In this document: piece by piece, positions 47,488-56,203 of the stretch
Numbering within the stretch: the stretch's first letter is position 1
How the letters are laid out: each line of letters begins with the position of its first letter
DNA from: Entomohabitans teleogrylli
GTDB taxonomy: Bacteria > Pseudomonadota > Gammaproteobacteria > Enterobacterales > Enterobacteriaceae
Length of the DNA stretch: 64,000 nucleotides
Reading direction: 5' to 3'
Assembly: GCF_001484765.1 (NCBI RefSeq)
Contig: NZ_KQ947378.1
Span: forward strand, 288,513 to 352,512
Position numbers and translations under genes: made by a program
Notes under the pieces: model-generated
Seen by the model: only the letters and a program-made list of their open reading frames with translations
The model's database searches: none
Told to the model about the DNA's origin: nothing

Positions 47488-48528
47488 CTATTTATCCGAT
47501 GACGCCTGCCACAGGTTAAGCTGGCCGTCCGCGACGTGCTGGTCAATACGCTGTAATTCATCCGCGGTGAACGTCAGATTCTGTAATGCGCCGACGTTTT
47601 CCTCCAGTTGTTCCGGACGGCTGGCGCCAATCAGTACCGACGTCACCCGCAGGTCTTTCAGCAGCCAACTGAGCGCCATTTGCGCCATCGACTGTCCACG
47701 CTGTTGGGCCATGTCATTAAGCAGGCGCAGGCTATTCAGATTGGCTTCGCTGAGCATATTTTCCGTCAGGCCGCGCACTTTATTTTTTTCGGACTCCATC
47801 CGGGAGCCCTGGGGAATACCGTTGAGATATTTACCGGTCAACAAACCCTGGGCCAGCGGCGTGAAAGCGATACAGCCCACGCCGTTTTGCTCAAGGGTAT
47901 CCAGCAGGCCGCTGTGATCCACCCAGCGGTTCAACAGGTTATAAGAGGGCTGGTGGATAAGCAGTGGAATTTTCCACTGTTGCAGTAGATCTGCCATAGC
48001 CTGAGTGCGTGACGGTGAATAAGAGGATATCCCCACATAAAGCGCTTTGCCGCTGCGTACCGCCTGCGCCAGCGCGGCGGCGGTCTCTTCCATTGGCGTA
48101 TTTTCATCAACCCGGTGGGAGTAGAAAATATCGACATAATCCAGCCCCAGCCGCTTCAGACTCTGGTCGAGGCTGGCCAGCAGATATTTGCGCGAGCCGC
48201 CGCTGCCATAAGGCCCGGGCCACATGTCATAGCCCGCTTTGGTGGAGATAATCAGTTCGTCCCGGTAGCCGGCAAAGTCTTCGCGCAACAGGCGGCCAAA
48301 GTTGGTTTCCGCGCTGCCGGCAGGGGGGCCGTAGTTATTCGCCAGGTCAAAGTGAGTGATGCCGAGGTCAAACGCTTTTCTTAACAGCGCGCGCTGGGAT
48401 TCCAGGGGGCTGGTGTGTCCGAAGCTGTGCCACAGGCCAAGGGACAGGGCGGGTAGACGCAGGCCGCTGCGTCCGCAGTAGCGATAATGCATCTGTTGGT
48501 AGCGTTCTGGAGCCGCAAGGTAAGACAT
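47488..48528 (-). CDS. yghZ: Aldo-keto reductase YghZ (L-glyceraldehyde 3-phosphate reductase)
   Basis: NADPH-dependent aldo-keto reductase (AKR14 family) of 346 residues, identical in length to E. coli YghZ. It reduces L-glyceraldehyde 3-phosphate and methylglyoxal. Motifs are ITHFDLANNYGPPAGSAE (catalytic Asp and Tyr), IISTKAGYDMWPGPYG (Lys), FYSHRVDENTPMEE (His) and the C-terminal VLIGASRPEQLEEN for NADPH. It is convergent with exbBD. Confidence 0.96.
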   Translation of the reverse strand: MSYLAAPERYQQMHYRYCGRSGLRLPALSLGLWHSFGHTSPLESQRALLRKAFDLGITHFDLANNYGPPAGSAETNFGRLLREDFAGYRDELIISTKAGYDMWPGPYGSGGSRKYLLASLDQSLKRLGLDYVDIFYSHRVDENTPMEETAAALAQAVRSGKALYVGISSYSPSRTQAMADLLQQWKIPLLIHQPSYNLLNRWVDHSGLLDTLEQNGVGCIAFTPLAQGLLTGKYLNGIPQGSRMESEKNKVRGLTENMLSEANLNSLRLLNDMAQQRGQSMAQMALSWLLKDLRVTSVLIGASRPEQLEENVGALQNLTFTADELQRIDQHVADGQLNLWQASSDK

Positions 48529-48998
48529 GATCTCTCCTTCTCAATGGGCATTATTTGAAACGGCGTTTCTATCTTAAACCTGTTTGCGCAGACAACAAGC
48601 GCGTAGTGTCTGGAATGTGGCCTGGGTTTGCCAACCACAGGGTAAGTCCGGGTGCTTATGCATAACCATAAGGAATGGAATGTTTTTCTTCCGGCCTGGC
48701 GATGATTTTGTCGACAGTCAGATATTGTGGCAGGCTGCCTCGATTTAGCTTAATTTCCCGTAATCCCACGTTTTGCTAAACAGAAAATAAATTATTAACC
48801 ATATTTTTTAAATTTTAATAAAAATCTTTAACAAATCCTGAAAAGTGCTATGTTAATCACGCCCCGAGCATTCACCTGCACCGGGTTGGGCAGGGTTGCC
48901 TGGTTTTTATGATAATTAATTGATTGTTATTGGGATTTTTGCGCGCAGGGGAGTGGCTCCAGGGACAGTGATAATAATGAAATTGAGGCAGAGAACAG
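48529..48998. other. Control region between yghZ and mqo
   Basis: This 470 bp region separates divergent yghZ and mqo. The yghZ-proximal half has no notable feature. The part around 48770-48860 is very AT-rich (poly-A/T tracts) and probably holds the mqo promoter. A small palindrome TTATGCATAA lies at 48656-48665. I see no gene. Confidence 0.55.
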
Positions 48999-50642
48999 AT
49001 GAGGAAGTATGGTCTTGCCACGCCCTCGACCAGGCGCCTGGAAAAGGGGCAAAAGGCACACGTCGCAGAACAAAACACCGTTGATGTCCTGTTAATCGGC
49101 GGCGGCATTATGAGCGCTACCCTGGGCGCTTTTTTACAGGATCTCCAGCCGGACTGGTCCGTTACCCTGGTGGAGCGACTGGACGGTATCGCCAGAGAGA
49201 GTTCCAACGGCTGGAACAATGCCGGAACCGGGCATTCCGCGCTGGCGGAACTCAATTACACGCCGGAAAACCCCGGCGGCGCGGTTGATATCACCAAAGC
49301 CATAAAAATTAACGAATCTTTCCAGATTTCACGCCAGTTCTGGGCATGGCAGGTACGCAATAACGTTCTGCGCAATCCTTCTTCCTTTATCAACAGCGTG
49401 CCGCACATGAGCTTTGTGTGGGGTGAAGAAAATGTCAACTTCCTGCGCAAGCGTTTCCACGCCCTGCAAAGCAGCACTTTATTTCAGGGGATGGAGTACT
49501 CCGAAGATCCGCAGCAGATTCAACAGTGGATCCCTTTGATCATGGAGGGGCGCGATCCGCAACAGAAGGTCGCCGCGACCCGCATTCTCGGGGGAACCGA
49601 TGTTAACTTTGGCGAAATTACCCGCCAACTGGTGGCCTCGCTGGAGAAAAAGTCGCAGTTCACTCTCAACCTGAGCACAGAGGTGCGCGCGATGAGGCGC
49701 AACCCGGATAACAGCTGGCGGGTGACAGTGGCGGATCTGAAAAACAATGGTCGGCGTCGTGACATTAACGCGCGTTTTGTCTTTATCGGCGCCGGCGGCG
49801 CTTCCCTGCGCCTGCTACAAAAGTCCGGTATTCCCCAGGCCGCCGGGTATGCCGGGTTCCCGGTGGGCGGTGAATTTCTGGTGACTGAAAACCCTGAGGT
49901 GGTCAATCGCCATCTGGCAAAGGTGTATGGTAAAGCCTCGGTCGGGGCGCCGCCGATGTCGGTGCCGCATATGGATACCCGGGTACTGGACGGCAAACGC
50001 GTCCTGCTGTTCGGGCCGTTCGCCACCTTCTCCACCCGCTTCCTGAAACAAGGCTCTCTCGCCGATCTGTTTGCGACCATCAACGGTTCGAATCTGTTGC
50101 CAATGGCTCACGTCGGGCTGGATAACTTTTCACTGGTGAAGTATCTGGTCGGCCAGGTACTGCAAAGCGATGAAGATCGTTATGAAGCGCTGTGCCAGTA
50201 TTACCCGGACGCCAGAGCGGAAGACTGGCGGCTGTGGACGGCGGGCCAGCGGGTACAAGTGATCCGTAAGGACGCGCAAAAGGGCGGGGTGTTGCGCCTG
50301 GGGACTGAGCTGGTCAGCAGTGATGACGGATCCATTGCGGCGCTGCTCGGGGCATCGCCGGGCGCTTCGACTGCGGCGCCGATTATGCTGAATCTGCTGG
50401 AAAATCTGTTCCCCGAGCAGGTGGCGAGCGCGGCCTGGCAGGAAAAACTGCGCCAGATAATTCCTTCCTGGGGAATTGAGCTTAACGGTAACCCGCAAGC
50501 CGCCAGCGAAGAACTGCGCTACACCAGCGAAGTCCTGCAACTGGATTTGCCGCTACCTGGCAGCCGCGCCGGGCAGGCGCCGCTCCCGGATCCGCGCATT
50601 ACGGCTGCGCAGCACGAACCGCTGGCGGATATCGCGCTGTAA
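48999..50642 (+). CDS. mqo: Malate:quinone oxidoreductase
   Basis: FAD-dependent, membrane-associated enzyme that oxidises malate to oxaloacetate and passes electrons to quinone, 547 residues (E. coli 548). The FAD-binding fold starts [16 protein letters not shown], followed by [20 protein letters not shown]. The C-terminal blocks [16 protein letters not shown] and the terminal DIAL are conserved. The first 27 residues differ entirely from E. coli, being basic with no hydrophobic stretch. The ATG has GAGG ten bases upstream. Confidence 0.95.
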   Translation: MRKYGLATPSTRRLEKGQKAHVAEQNTVDVLLIGGGIMSATLGAFLQDLQPDWSVTLVERLDGIARESSNGWNNAGTGHSALAELNYTPENPGGAVDITKAIKINESFQISRQFWAWQVRNNVLRNPSSFINSVPHMSFVWGEENVNFLRKRFHALQSSTLFQGMEYSEDPQQIQQWIPLIMEGRDPQQKVAATRILGGTDVNFGEITRQLVASLEKKSQFTLNLSTEVRAMRRNPDNSWRVTVADLKNNGRRRDINARFVFIGAGGASLRLLQKSGIPQAAGYAGFPVGGEFLVTENPEVVNRHLAKVYGKASVGAPPMSVPHMDTRVLDGKRVLLFGPFATFSTRFLKQGSLADLFATINGSNLLPMAHVGLDNFSLVKYLVGQVLQSDEDRYEALCQYYPDARAEDWRLWTAGQRVQVIRKDAQKGGVLRLGTELVSSDDGSIAALLGASPGASTAAPIMLNLLENLFPEQVASAAWQEKLRQIIPSWGIELNGNPQAASEELRYTSEVLQLDLPLPGSRAGQAPLPDPRITAAQHEPLADIAL

Positions 50643-50719
50643 TGAGAAGGCCGCCGGTAGCTTAAATCGTCAGGCAATAGATACCTGCTTATTATCATCA
50701 GTGGGTGAGCGGATTAATT

Positions 50720-50748
50720 AAGCCCTGGTGTTATTGCCAGGGCTTTTG
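50720..50748 (+). terminator. mqo terminator
   Basis: The stem AAGCCCTGG / CCAGGGCTT with an eight-base loop is followed by TTG, between convergent mqo and yghU. Confidence 0.85.
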
Positions 50749-50822
50749 TCATCGGAGCGCGCGACAAAAAAATGGCGCGCCAGTCATGCCTGACGCGTCG
50801 TTCTGTGGGTATCGCGGCAGTA

Positions 50823-51677
50823 TCAGCCGTTAATGACCTTATCAATATCCGCCGCGTCGTGACGCTCGGCCAGGAAAGTGCCGGGATCGCCGGAGGTGCG
50901 GTTAACGATCCGCCCCCGCCGCACTGCCGGGCGATCGGCTATCGCGCGCGCCCAGCGCATCACGTGCTGGTAGCTGGCGGCGTCGAGGAATTCGGCGGCG
51001 CCATATACGTTACCCAGCACCACGTTACCGTACCACGGCCAGATTGCGATATCGGCAATGCTGTAATCGTCACCGGCGATGAACGGATGATCCGCCAGTT
51101 GGCGGTTCAGCAGGTCAAGCTGGCGCTTGGCCTCCATGGTGAAGCGATCGATAGCGTATTCGATTTTTACCGGCGCATACTGGTAGAAGTGGCCGAAACC
51201 GCCGCCCAGATAGGGGGCCGATCCCTGTAGCCAGAACAGCCAGTTCAGCGCTTCGGTGCGTCCAGCCAGATCCTGCGGCAGAAAACGGCCAAATTTTTCC
51301 GCCAGGTAGAGCAGAATGGCGCCGGATTCAAATACTCGCAGCGCCGGTTTTACCGAGCGGTCGAGCAGCGCGGGAATTTTTGAGTTGGGGTTAACCGCGA
51401 CAAAGCCGCTGGAAAACTGATCGCCTTCGCCAATGCGGATCAGATGAGCGTCGTACTCCGCGCCGCTTTCACCGGCGGCCAGCAACTCTTCGAGCATGAT
51501 GGTAACTTTCTGTCCGTTCGGGGTCCCCATCGAGTACAACTGCAACGGATGTTTGCCGACCGGCAGCATGGCTTCATGGGTGGCGCCGGCAATCGGGCGA
51601 TTGGTTTTTGACCAGACGCCGCCGTCCTGCTGATTCCAGGTCCAGACCCGGGGGGGCTGATAGTGGTTGTCAGACAT
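50823..51677 (-). CDS. yghU: YghU, glutathione-S-transferase-like disulfide-bond reductase
   Basis: Nu-class glutathione transferase homologue of 284 residues (E. coli 288). It shows glutathione-dependent disulfide reductase activity and binds two glutathione molecules in E. coli. The thioredoxin-like domain includes LQLYSMGTPNGQKVTIMLEEL and VNPNSKIPAL, then ESGAILLYLAEKFG. The helical domain includes YSIADIAIWPWYG. It is convergent with mqo. Confidence 0.95.
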   Translation of the reverse strand: MSDNHYQPPRVWTWNQQDGGVWSKTNRPIAGATHEAMLPVGKHPLQLYSMGTPNGQKVTIMLEELLAAGESGAEYDAHLIRIGEGDQFSSGFVAVNPNSKIPALLDRSVKPALRVFESGAILLYLAEKFGRFLPQDLAGRTEALNWLFWLQGSAPYLGGGFGHFYQYAPVKIEYAIDRFTMEAKRQLDLLNRQLADHPFIAGDDYSIADIAIWPWYGNVVLGNVYGAAEFLDAASYQHVMRWARAIADRPAVRRGRIVNRTSGDPGTFLAERHDAADIDKVING

Positions 51678-51782
51678 AAGTGATTCACCTTGTTTCTGAT
51701 AAGGGGGGATGATGGAGAAGTGTAGCAGCCTGGCGCTGACAGGCGTATCAGATCTGTGCGCCGCTCTGCATCGGTGATATTA

Positions 51783-51808
51783 CCCCCTTATCCGGGCGGA
51801 TAAGGGGG
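51783..51808 (-). terminator. Terminator hairpin of the adhesin/type I secretion operon
   Basis: An 11 bp perfect stem (CCCCCTTATCC / GGATAAGGGGG) with a four-base loop lies 8 bp after the glycosyltransferase stop. The T-run is weak. It marks the likely end of the five-gene minus-strand cluster. Confidence 0.75.
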
Positions 51809-51815
51809 AGCATGG

Positions 51816-54800
51816 TTACTCGACCAGCAGCGGTTGCTGATCGGTGGCGTGGTTGACGCTGGCGCCGGAGACGCTTTGCCACCATTTTTTCCACAGTTTC
51901 TCGATATTATCAATGTGGTAGCGCTGCGCGCTGCGCAGCGCCTGGCGGCGTAGTTCCGCCTGCTGCTGTGGCTGGCTGATCACCTCCACCAGCGCCGCGG
52001 CGAGCGCCTGTTCATCTCCCGGGGCGACCAGCCGACCGGCGGCGAAGTTTTCCAGCAGATCCCGCGGACCGTATTTGATGGCGAAACTCACCAGCGGCGT
52101 GCCGTAGCTCAGGGATTCGAGTCCGAACAGCGACAGCCCCTCCTGACTGGAACACAGTACTGCGCAACAACTGGCGCGCTGGAGCGCCAGCCGGTCGGTG
52201 GAGAAACCGTGAATGAATATATTTTTTTCCAGCCCCAGGCGGTTAACTTCCTCCTGTAGCGCGGCGCGCAGCGGTCCGGTACCCCAGGTATGTAACTGCG
52301 CGTCCGGCAGGGTTTTGACTACTTCCGCGAAGGCGCGCAGCAGCAGGTCGTGCTGCTTTTCCGGCGAGTAGCGCGCCATGTACAGCACGCGGGTACTGTT
52401 TTCCCGGTCGGCTTGCGCTTCTGACAGCACATTATCCAGGTGGTTGGGGATCACCCGCAGCCGATCGCCAGGTACCCCTTCCTCAATCAGATCGTTATGC
52501 TGTTCGCGGGTCTGAATCAGCAGATTATCCAGCATCAGCGGATCGTTAATCAGATGGGCATAGCTCCCTTTCAGGCTGCCGTTAGGGTGGCGGTGGGTGC
52601 TGTGGATGAACGCGCTGATGGTCACATTCAGGCGCTGGCGCGGCTGCGAGCAGACGAACTCTTTCCAGGCGAGGTTTTTGTCCACCACAAAGTGCCAGCG
52701 CGTCTGTTTATCGAGGCTGGCCTCCAGCACAAAAGCGCAAAATGCCGCCTCGCTGTTAAAACGGCGCAGGCCGTGTCCCGGATCCAGAAGCTCAATATGG
52801 GTCAGGACATTTTTCCCGAGGCGCGCAGCGTAATATTTGCGCGCCAGCGCCTCACCCTGGTCGTTGTACAGGGTCTGAATGCGGGCGCCGTCCTCGTGTT
52901 GTTCGCTGGTGTGGGTTATCTCCCCCGGCGCGGCGCGCGGCGCATCGCCGGCGGTTTCCAGCGGTTGGATAAGCTCGCGCTGGCGCAGGGTATTCAGCAA
53001 TGCCCAGACGTTGCGTACCTCAACCGCGCCGGGGAGTTCGCCGCTGGCTTTCAGCGCGGCGACATTTCCCGGCAGCGCCGGATCCTGTACGGAGGTAATA
53101 ATTTCCGGCACGATACCCAGCCGTTCGCTGAACAGTCTGGCGCGGCGCAGTATGGCAACTTCAATCCCGTTGCCCACTTTGCGCAGGTTTTCACACAAGA
53201 ACACCACCCGCTGGCGCTCCGGCGCCGCTTGCCGCTGTGCCGCCGGCGCGTTCTGCTTCAGGTATTTGCTGTAGGCCACATAGCCGGACAGATAGTGCTC
53301 CACATCGTCGATACGCACCCGGAAGCTGTGGTGGCGAATAAAAAAACTGCCAACAATGCGCGCCGGATTTTTAAAGAACATCGCCAGCTCCGGCCAGAAA
53401 AAGCCGTTGGCCAGGTAACGGGCGCGCACTTCCAGCGCCTGGTAGAATTTATCGATGTCGAAACCGTCCAGCAGGTGGCGATGCTGAGATTCCGCCAACC
53501 GGGTCAGCATACGCTGGGCCGCCATCATCAGTTCCAGCAGCGTCGGGTAGGTGGTAATGCGCTGCAGGACGAAATCCAGATAGTCGCGCACGTTATCCAG
53601 TCCGAAGCGGAAGTAGCGCTCCTGGGGCCGGTACAGCGTCAGTTCATTGATGCAGTAGCTTAGCCAGTGGTCATGGGCCTGCCAGTGCTTCTGGATAATA
53701 AAGTAGTCCACCGCCCGCTCGACGATAGCCAGCCAGCGCGGCTCCCGGGTCAGGCCGTAGAGGCGCATCAGGGAGAAGGTGGCTTCGCCGTCATAGTAGA
53801 TAATCCGGTGCGCCGCTTTCAGGGAAAGATCCCCGGCGTTCAGTACATGAACGAAGCCGCCGGTATCCGGGTTCTGCATAAAAGCGATGCCGTTCGCCAG
53901 GCGCGCCATCTGTTCCAGATAACGCTTATCCCCGGTCAGTTCGGTGTACTTGGCCATGGCCAGAATACATACCGCATTGCCGCCGAGCTTGATTTCATCT
54001 CCGGTATCGATCAAAAAGTCGGCTTCGCTGCCGTCCGGCAGCGTTCGGGTCTGGATCAGTTCACTGCACAGATCCTGCAGAGCGCGTTCAATGGCGGCGA
54101 AATGCTGCGGGGAGCGGGTCAGTTCCCAGCCTTCCAGCAGGGCGTAGGTGGAGCTGGCGTGGCGCAGCGCATTGTAGGACGGAATCGCCCTGTCGAAACA
54201 CGGAAACCAGCCGTAATGATAGCGGCCGCTTTTCTGTACCTGGCGAGCCAGATAGTCAGTGGCGCTGTCGATCATCATCGGCAACTGTTGCTGCCAGTTT
54301 TCCAGCTCCCGGTAGCCGGCGTTTTTGCCGCGAAACTCAATCGGGTAACAGGCCGCGCCATCGCTGAATACCGCCCGGGTGTTGAAGCGCCAGAGGGTTT
54401 GCTGGTCATCCTGCGGCCAGGCGAGTTCTGTGGCGAAGCGCTGGCGGCCATAGTGGGCGAGGTTGGCGTCGTTAGGCGTCGCCACGCCCTGCGTGCCCTG
54501 GTAGAGCACGGCATTGGCGGCGATCTCCTGTTCCAGCATCGCGTGATGGAAGTCGGCGTCAAAGGCGAGGCCGAAACGGAAATAGTTACGTTTGGTTTTA
54601 CTGAGTTTGTCGCGCAATTGCGCCCAGCTCAGCGCTTCGAGCTGGAAAACCACGTCCACGCGTAACCAGATGGGCTCATGCTGTTGCTTTTTACGCCACG
54701 CCTGAAGGGCGCTGGCGCCTTCCTGCCAGGCCCGGGAAAAATCCTCTCCCCGGGCGATGTGTACCCGCGCCCGCTCTTTTCCGCTGCTGATACTGAAAAA

Positions 54801-54893
54801 CAGCACCACGCCGGGGTGGGGGGAAGGGAGCGCGTTCCCGGACAACTGTTCGGCCCCTGGGTAGGCGCTGGCTAATAACTGGCTGAGTGACAT
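51816..54893 (-). CDS. Large GT4-type glycosyltransferase with an N-terminal helical domain
   Basis: A 1025-residue protein with no signal peptide, expected in the cytoplasm. Residues about 1-560 form a region of repeated helical hairpins with aromatic-rich motifs (GWFPCFDRAIPSYNALRHAS, YYDGEATFSLMRLYGL), resembling an alpha/alpha-barrel sugar-active fold. Residues about 575-1000 are a GT-B transferase. A beta-rich insert near 670-740 (LYNDQGEALARKYYAARLG, then GLRRFNSEAAF) is like the DUF1975 part of GtfA/TarM/SdgB. Donor-site motifs are ARYSPEKQHDLL and EX7E at Glu918 and Glu926 in EGLSLFGLESLSYG. It is the last gene of the adhesin-secretion cluster, with AGGAG before its ATG. Adhesin glycosylation is inferred. 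The acceptor and sugar are unknown. Confidence 0.85.
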   Translation of the reverse strand: MSLSQLLASAYPGAEQLSGNALPSPHPGVVLFFSISSGKERARVHIARGEDFSRAWQEGASALQAWRKKQQHEPIWLRVDVVFQLEALSWAQLRDKLSKTKRNYFRFGLAFDADFHHAMLEQEIAANAVLYQGTQGVATPNDANLAHYGRQRFATELAWPQDDQQTLWRFNTRAVFSDGAACYPIEFRGKNAGYRELENWQQQLPMMIDSATDYLARQVQKSGRYHYGWFPCFDRAIPSYNALRHASSTYALLEGWELTRSPQHFAAIERALQDLCSELIQTRTLPDGSEADFLIDTGDEIKLGGNAVCILAMAKYTELTGDKRYLEQMARLANGIAFMQNPDTGGFVHVLNAGDLSLKAAHRIIYYDGEATFSLMRLYGLTREPRWLAIVERAVDYFIIQKHWQAHDHWLSYCINELTLYRPQERYFRFGLDNVRDYLDFVLQRITTYPTLLELMMAAQRMLTRLAESQHRHLLDGFDIDKFYQALEVRARYLANGFFWPELAMFFKNPARIVGSFFIRHHSFRVRIDDVEHYLSGYVAYSKYLKQNAPAAQRQAAPERQRVVFLCENLRKVGNGIEVAILRRARLFSERLGIVPEIITSVQDPALPGNVAALKASGELPGAVEVRNVWALLNTLRQRELIQPLETAGDAPRAAPGEITHTSEQHEDGARIQTLYNDQGEALARKYYAARLGKNVLTHIELLDPGHGLRRFNSEAAFCAFVLEASLDKQTRWHFVVDKNLAWKEFVCSQPRQRLNVTISAFIHSTHRHPNGSLKGSYAHLINDPLMLDNLLIQTREQHNDLIEEGVPGDRLRVIPNHLDNVLSEAQADRENSTRVLYMARYSPEKQHDLLLRAFAEVVKTLPDAQLHTWGTGPLRAALQEEVNRLGLEKNIFIHGFSTDRLALQRASCCAVLCSSQEGLSLFGLESLSYGTPLVSFAIKYGPRDLLENFAAGRLVAPGDEQALAAALVEVISQPQQQAELRRQALRSAQRYHIDNIEKLWKKWWQSVSGASVNHATDQQPLLVE

Positions 54894-55015
54894 GCATTAA
54901 TCTCCTGAGCGCCTGGTCCGTCAGGCTATGTCATTGGCCATTGCGGTGGATTTGCGGTTAGCGCAATGGCCATAATCATGCCGCCGGGAAAAACCGACGG
55001 CTGGCTGAGCGGGAA

Positions 55016-56203
55016 CTATCGTTCTCTGAGCGCTTCTTTGGCCCGGTTAAAGGGTTTAATCAGGTAGTCCATCACGGTTTTTTCGCCGGTTTTAATATCC
55101 ACCGTGGCAATCATCCCCGGCACAATGGAAAACTGTTTACCGGTTTTATTTTGCAGATAGTCATGGTGGGTGCGAATAAATACCCGGTAATAATAGACTT
55201 CAGGCTTGGCTTCATCCTGGATTGTGTCTGGTGAAATACTTTCCACTTCCCCGGCCAGGCCGCCGTAGATGGCGTAATCGTAAGCGGAGATTTTCACCAG
55301 CGCGGTCTGCCCGGGATGGATAAAGGCGATATCGCGCGGCGACAGGCGGGCTTCGATCAGCAGCCGGTCATCCACCGGGACAATCTCCATCAGTTCGCCA
55401 TTGGGCGGGATAACCCCGCCGATAGTGGTGACCTTGATGTTTTTAACGATCCCGCGCACCGGAGAGCGAACGGTTAAGCGCGCCACGGAGTCCGAACGAC
55501 CTTTAATGACCGACTGCAGGGTATCGACCTCGGCGTTAGCTTTGGCCAGATCTTCCCGGGACTGGACATAATACTGGGAACGCACATCGATCAATTTCAG
55601 TTCCAGATCGGACTTCTGGCGCTGAAGACGTAAAACCTCAACCTGACTGGCGGCGCCGGAATTGGCCAGTTTACGGGTAATCTCCAGCTCGCGATTCACC
55701 GCATTCAGTGAATCTTTAAGCCGGTTTTCGGTTTCGGCAAGCTGACTGCGGCGCAGGTTGTACAGGCGCGTTTCCGTGGTGACCAGCGCTTTATACGGCG
55801 CCAGTTCTTCCGGGAATTGCAGCGGTAAATCGTTGACTTCGGCATACATCCTGGCGCTGGCGGCCAGCGCGGCGCGATAGCGCGCGGTACTTTCGCCAAC
55901 GTTGGACTCTGAGCGGGTCGGGTCCATGCGCGCGACGACCTGGCTGGCATCCACCATGGTACCTTCACGCACGTAGAGCGCCGTCAGAATACCGCCGTCC
56001 AGGGACTGCAATACCTGTTCGCGGGAGCTGGGGATCACTTTTCCGGTACCGGTAGAGACTTCGTCCAGAACGCCAAACCATGCCCAGACCCCGGCGGCTA
56101 AAAACAGCAGAAACGCGGTGAAGACCACGCGACAGGCGCGGTTGAGATCCCGCTCTTCTCCGGCGGGAAGCGCGAGCGACATATCAGGCTGACTGGATTT
56201 CAT
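55016..56203 (-). CDS. HlyD-family type I secretion periplasmic adaptor
   Basis: Membrane fusion protein of 395 residues that would bridge the ABC exporter and the TolC-type channel. One membrane helix near residues 25-45 (VVFTAFLLFLAAGVWAWFG) is followed by a biotinyl-lipoyl half (GKVIPSSREQVLQSLDGG). A long coiled coil comes next (about 95-235). The second lipoyl half and beta barrel contain VRSPVRGIVKNIKVTTIGGV and PGMIATVDIKTGEKTVMDYL. The ATG at 56203 with AGGAGG seven bases upstream is preferred over a start 63 bp earlier. It overlaps the ABC gene by 20 bp. Confidence 0.93.
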   Translation of the reverse strand: MKSSQPDMSLALPAGEERDLNRACRVVFTAFLLFLAAGVWAWFGVLDEVSTGTGKVIPSSREQVLQSLDGGILTALYVREGTMVDASQVVARMDPTRSESNVGESTARYRAALAASARMYAEVNDLPLQFPEELAPYKALVTTETRLYNLRRSQLAETENRLKDSLNAVNRELEITRKLANSGAASQVEVLRLQRQKSDLELKLIDVRSQYYVQSREDLAKANAEVDTLQSVIKGRSDSVARLTVRSPVRGIVKNIKVTTIGGVIPPNGELMEIVPVDDRLLIEARLSPRDIAFIHPGQTALVKISAYDYAIYGGLAGEVESISPDTIQDEAKPEVYYYRVFIRTHHDYLQNKTGKQFSIVPGMIATVDIKTGEKTVMDYLIKPFNRAKEALRER

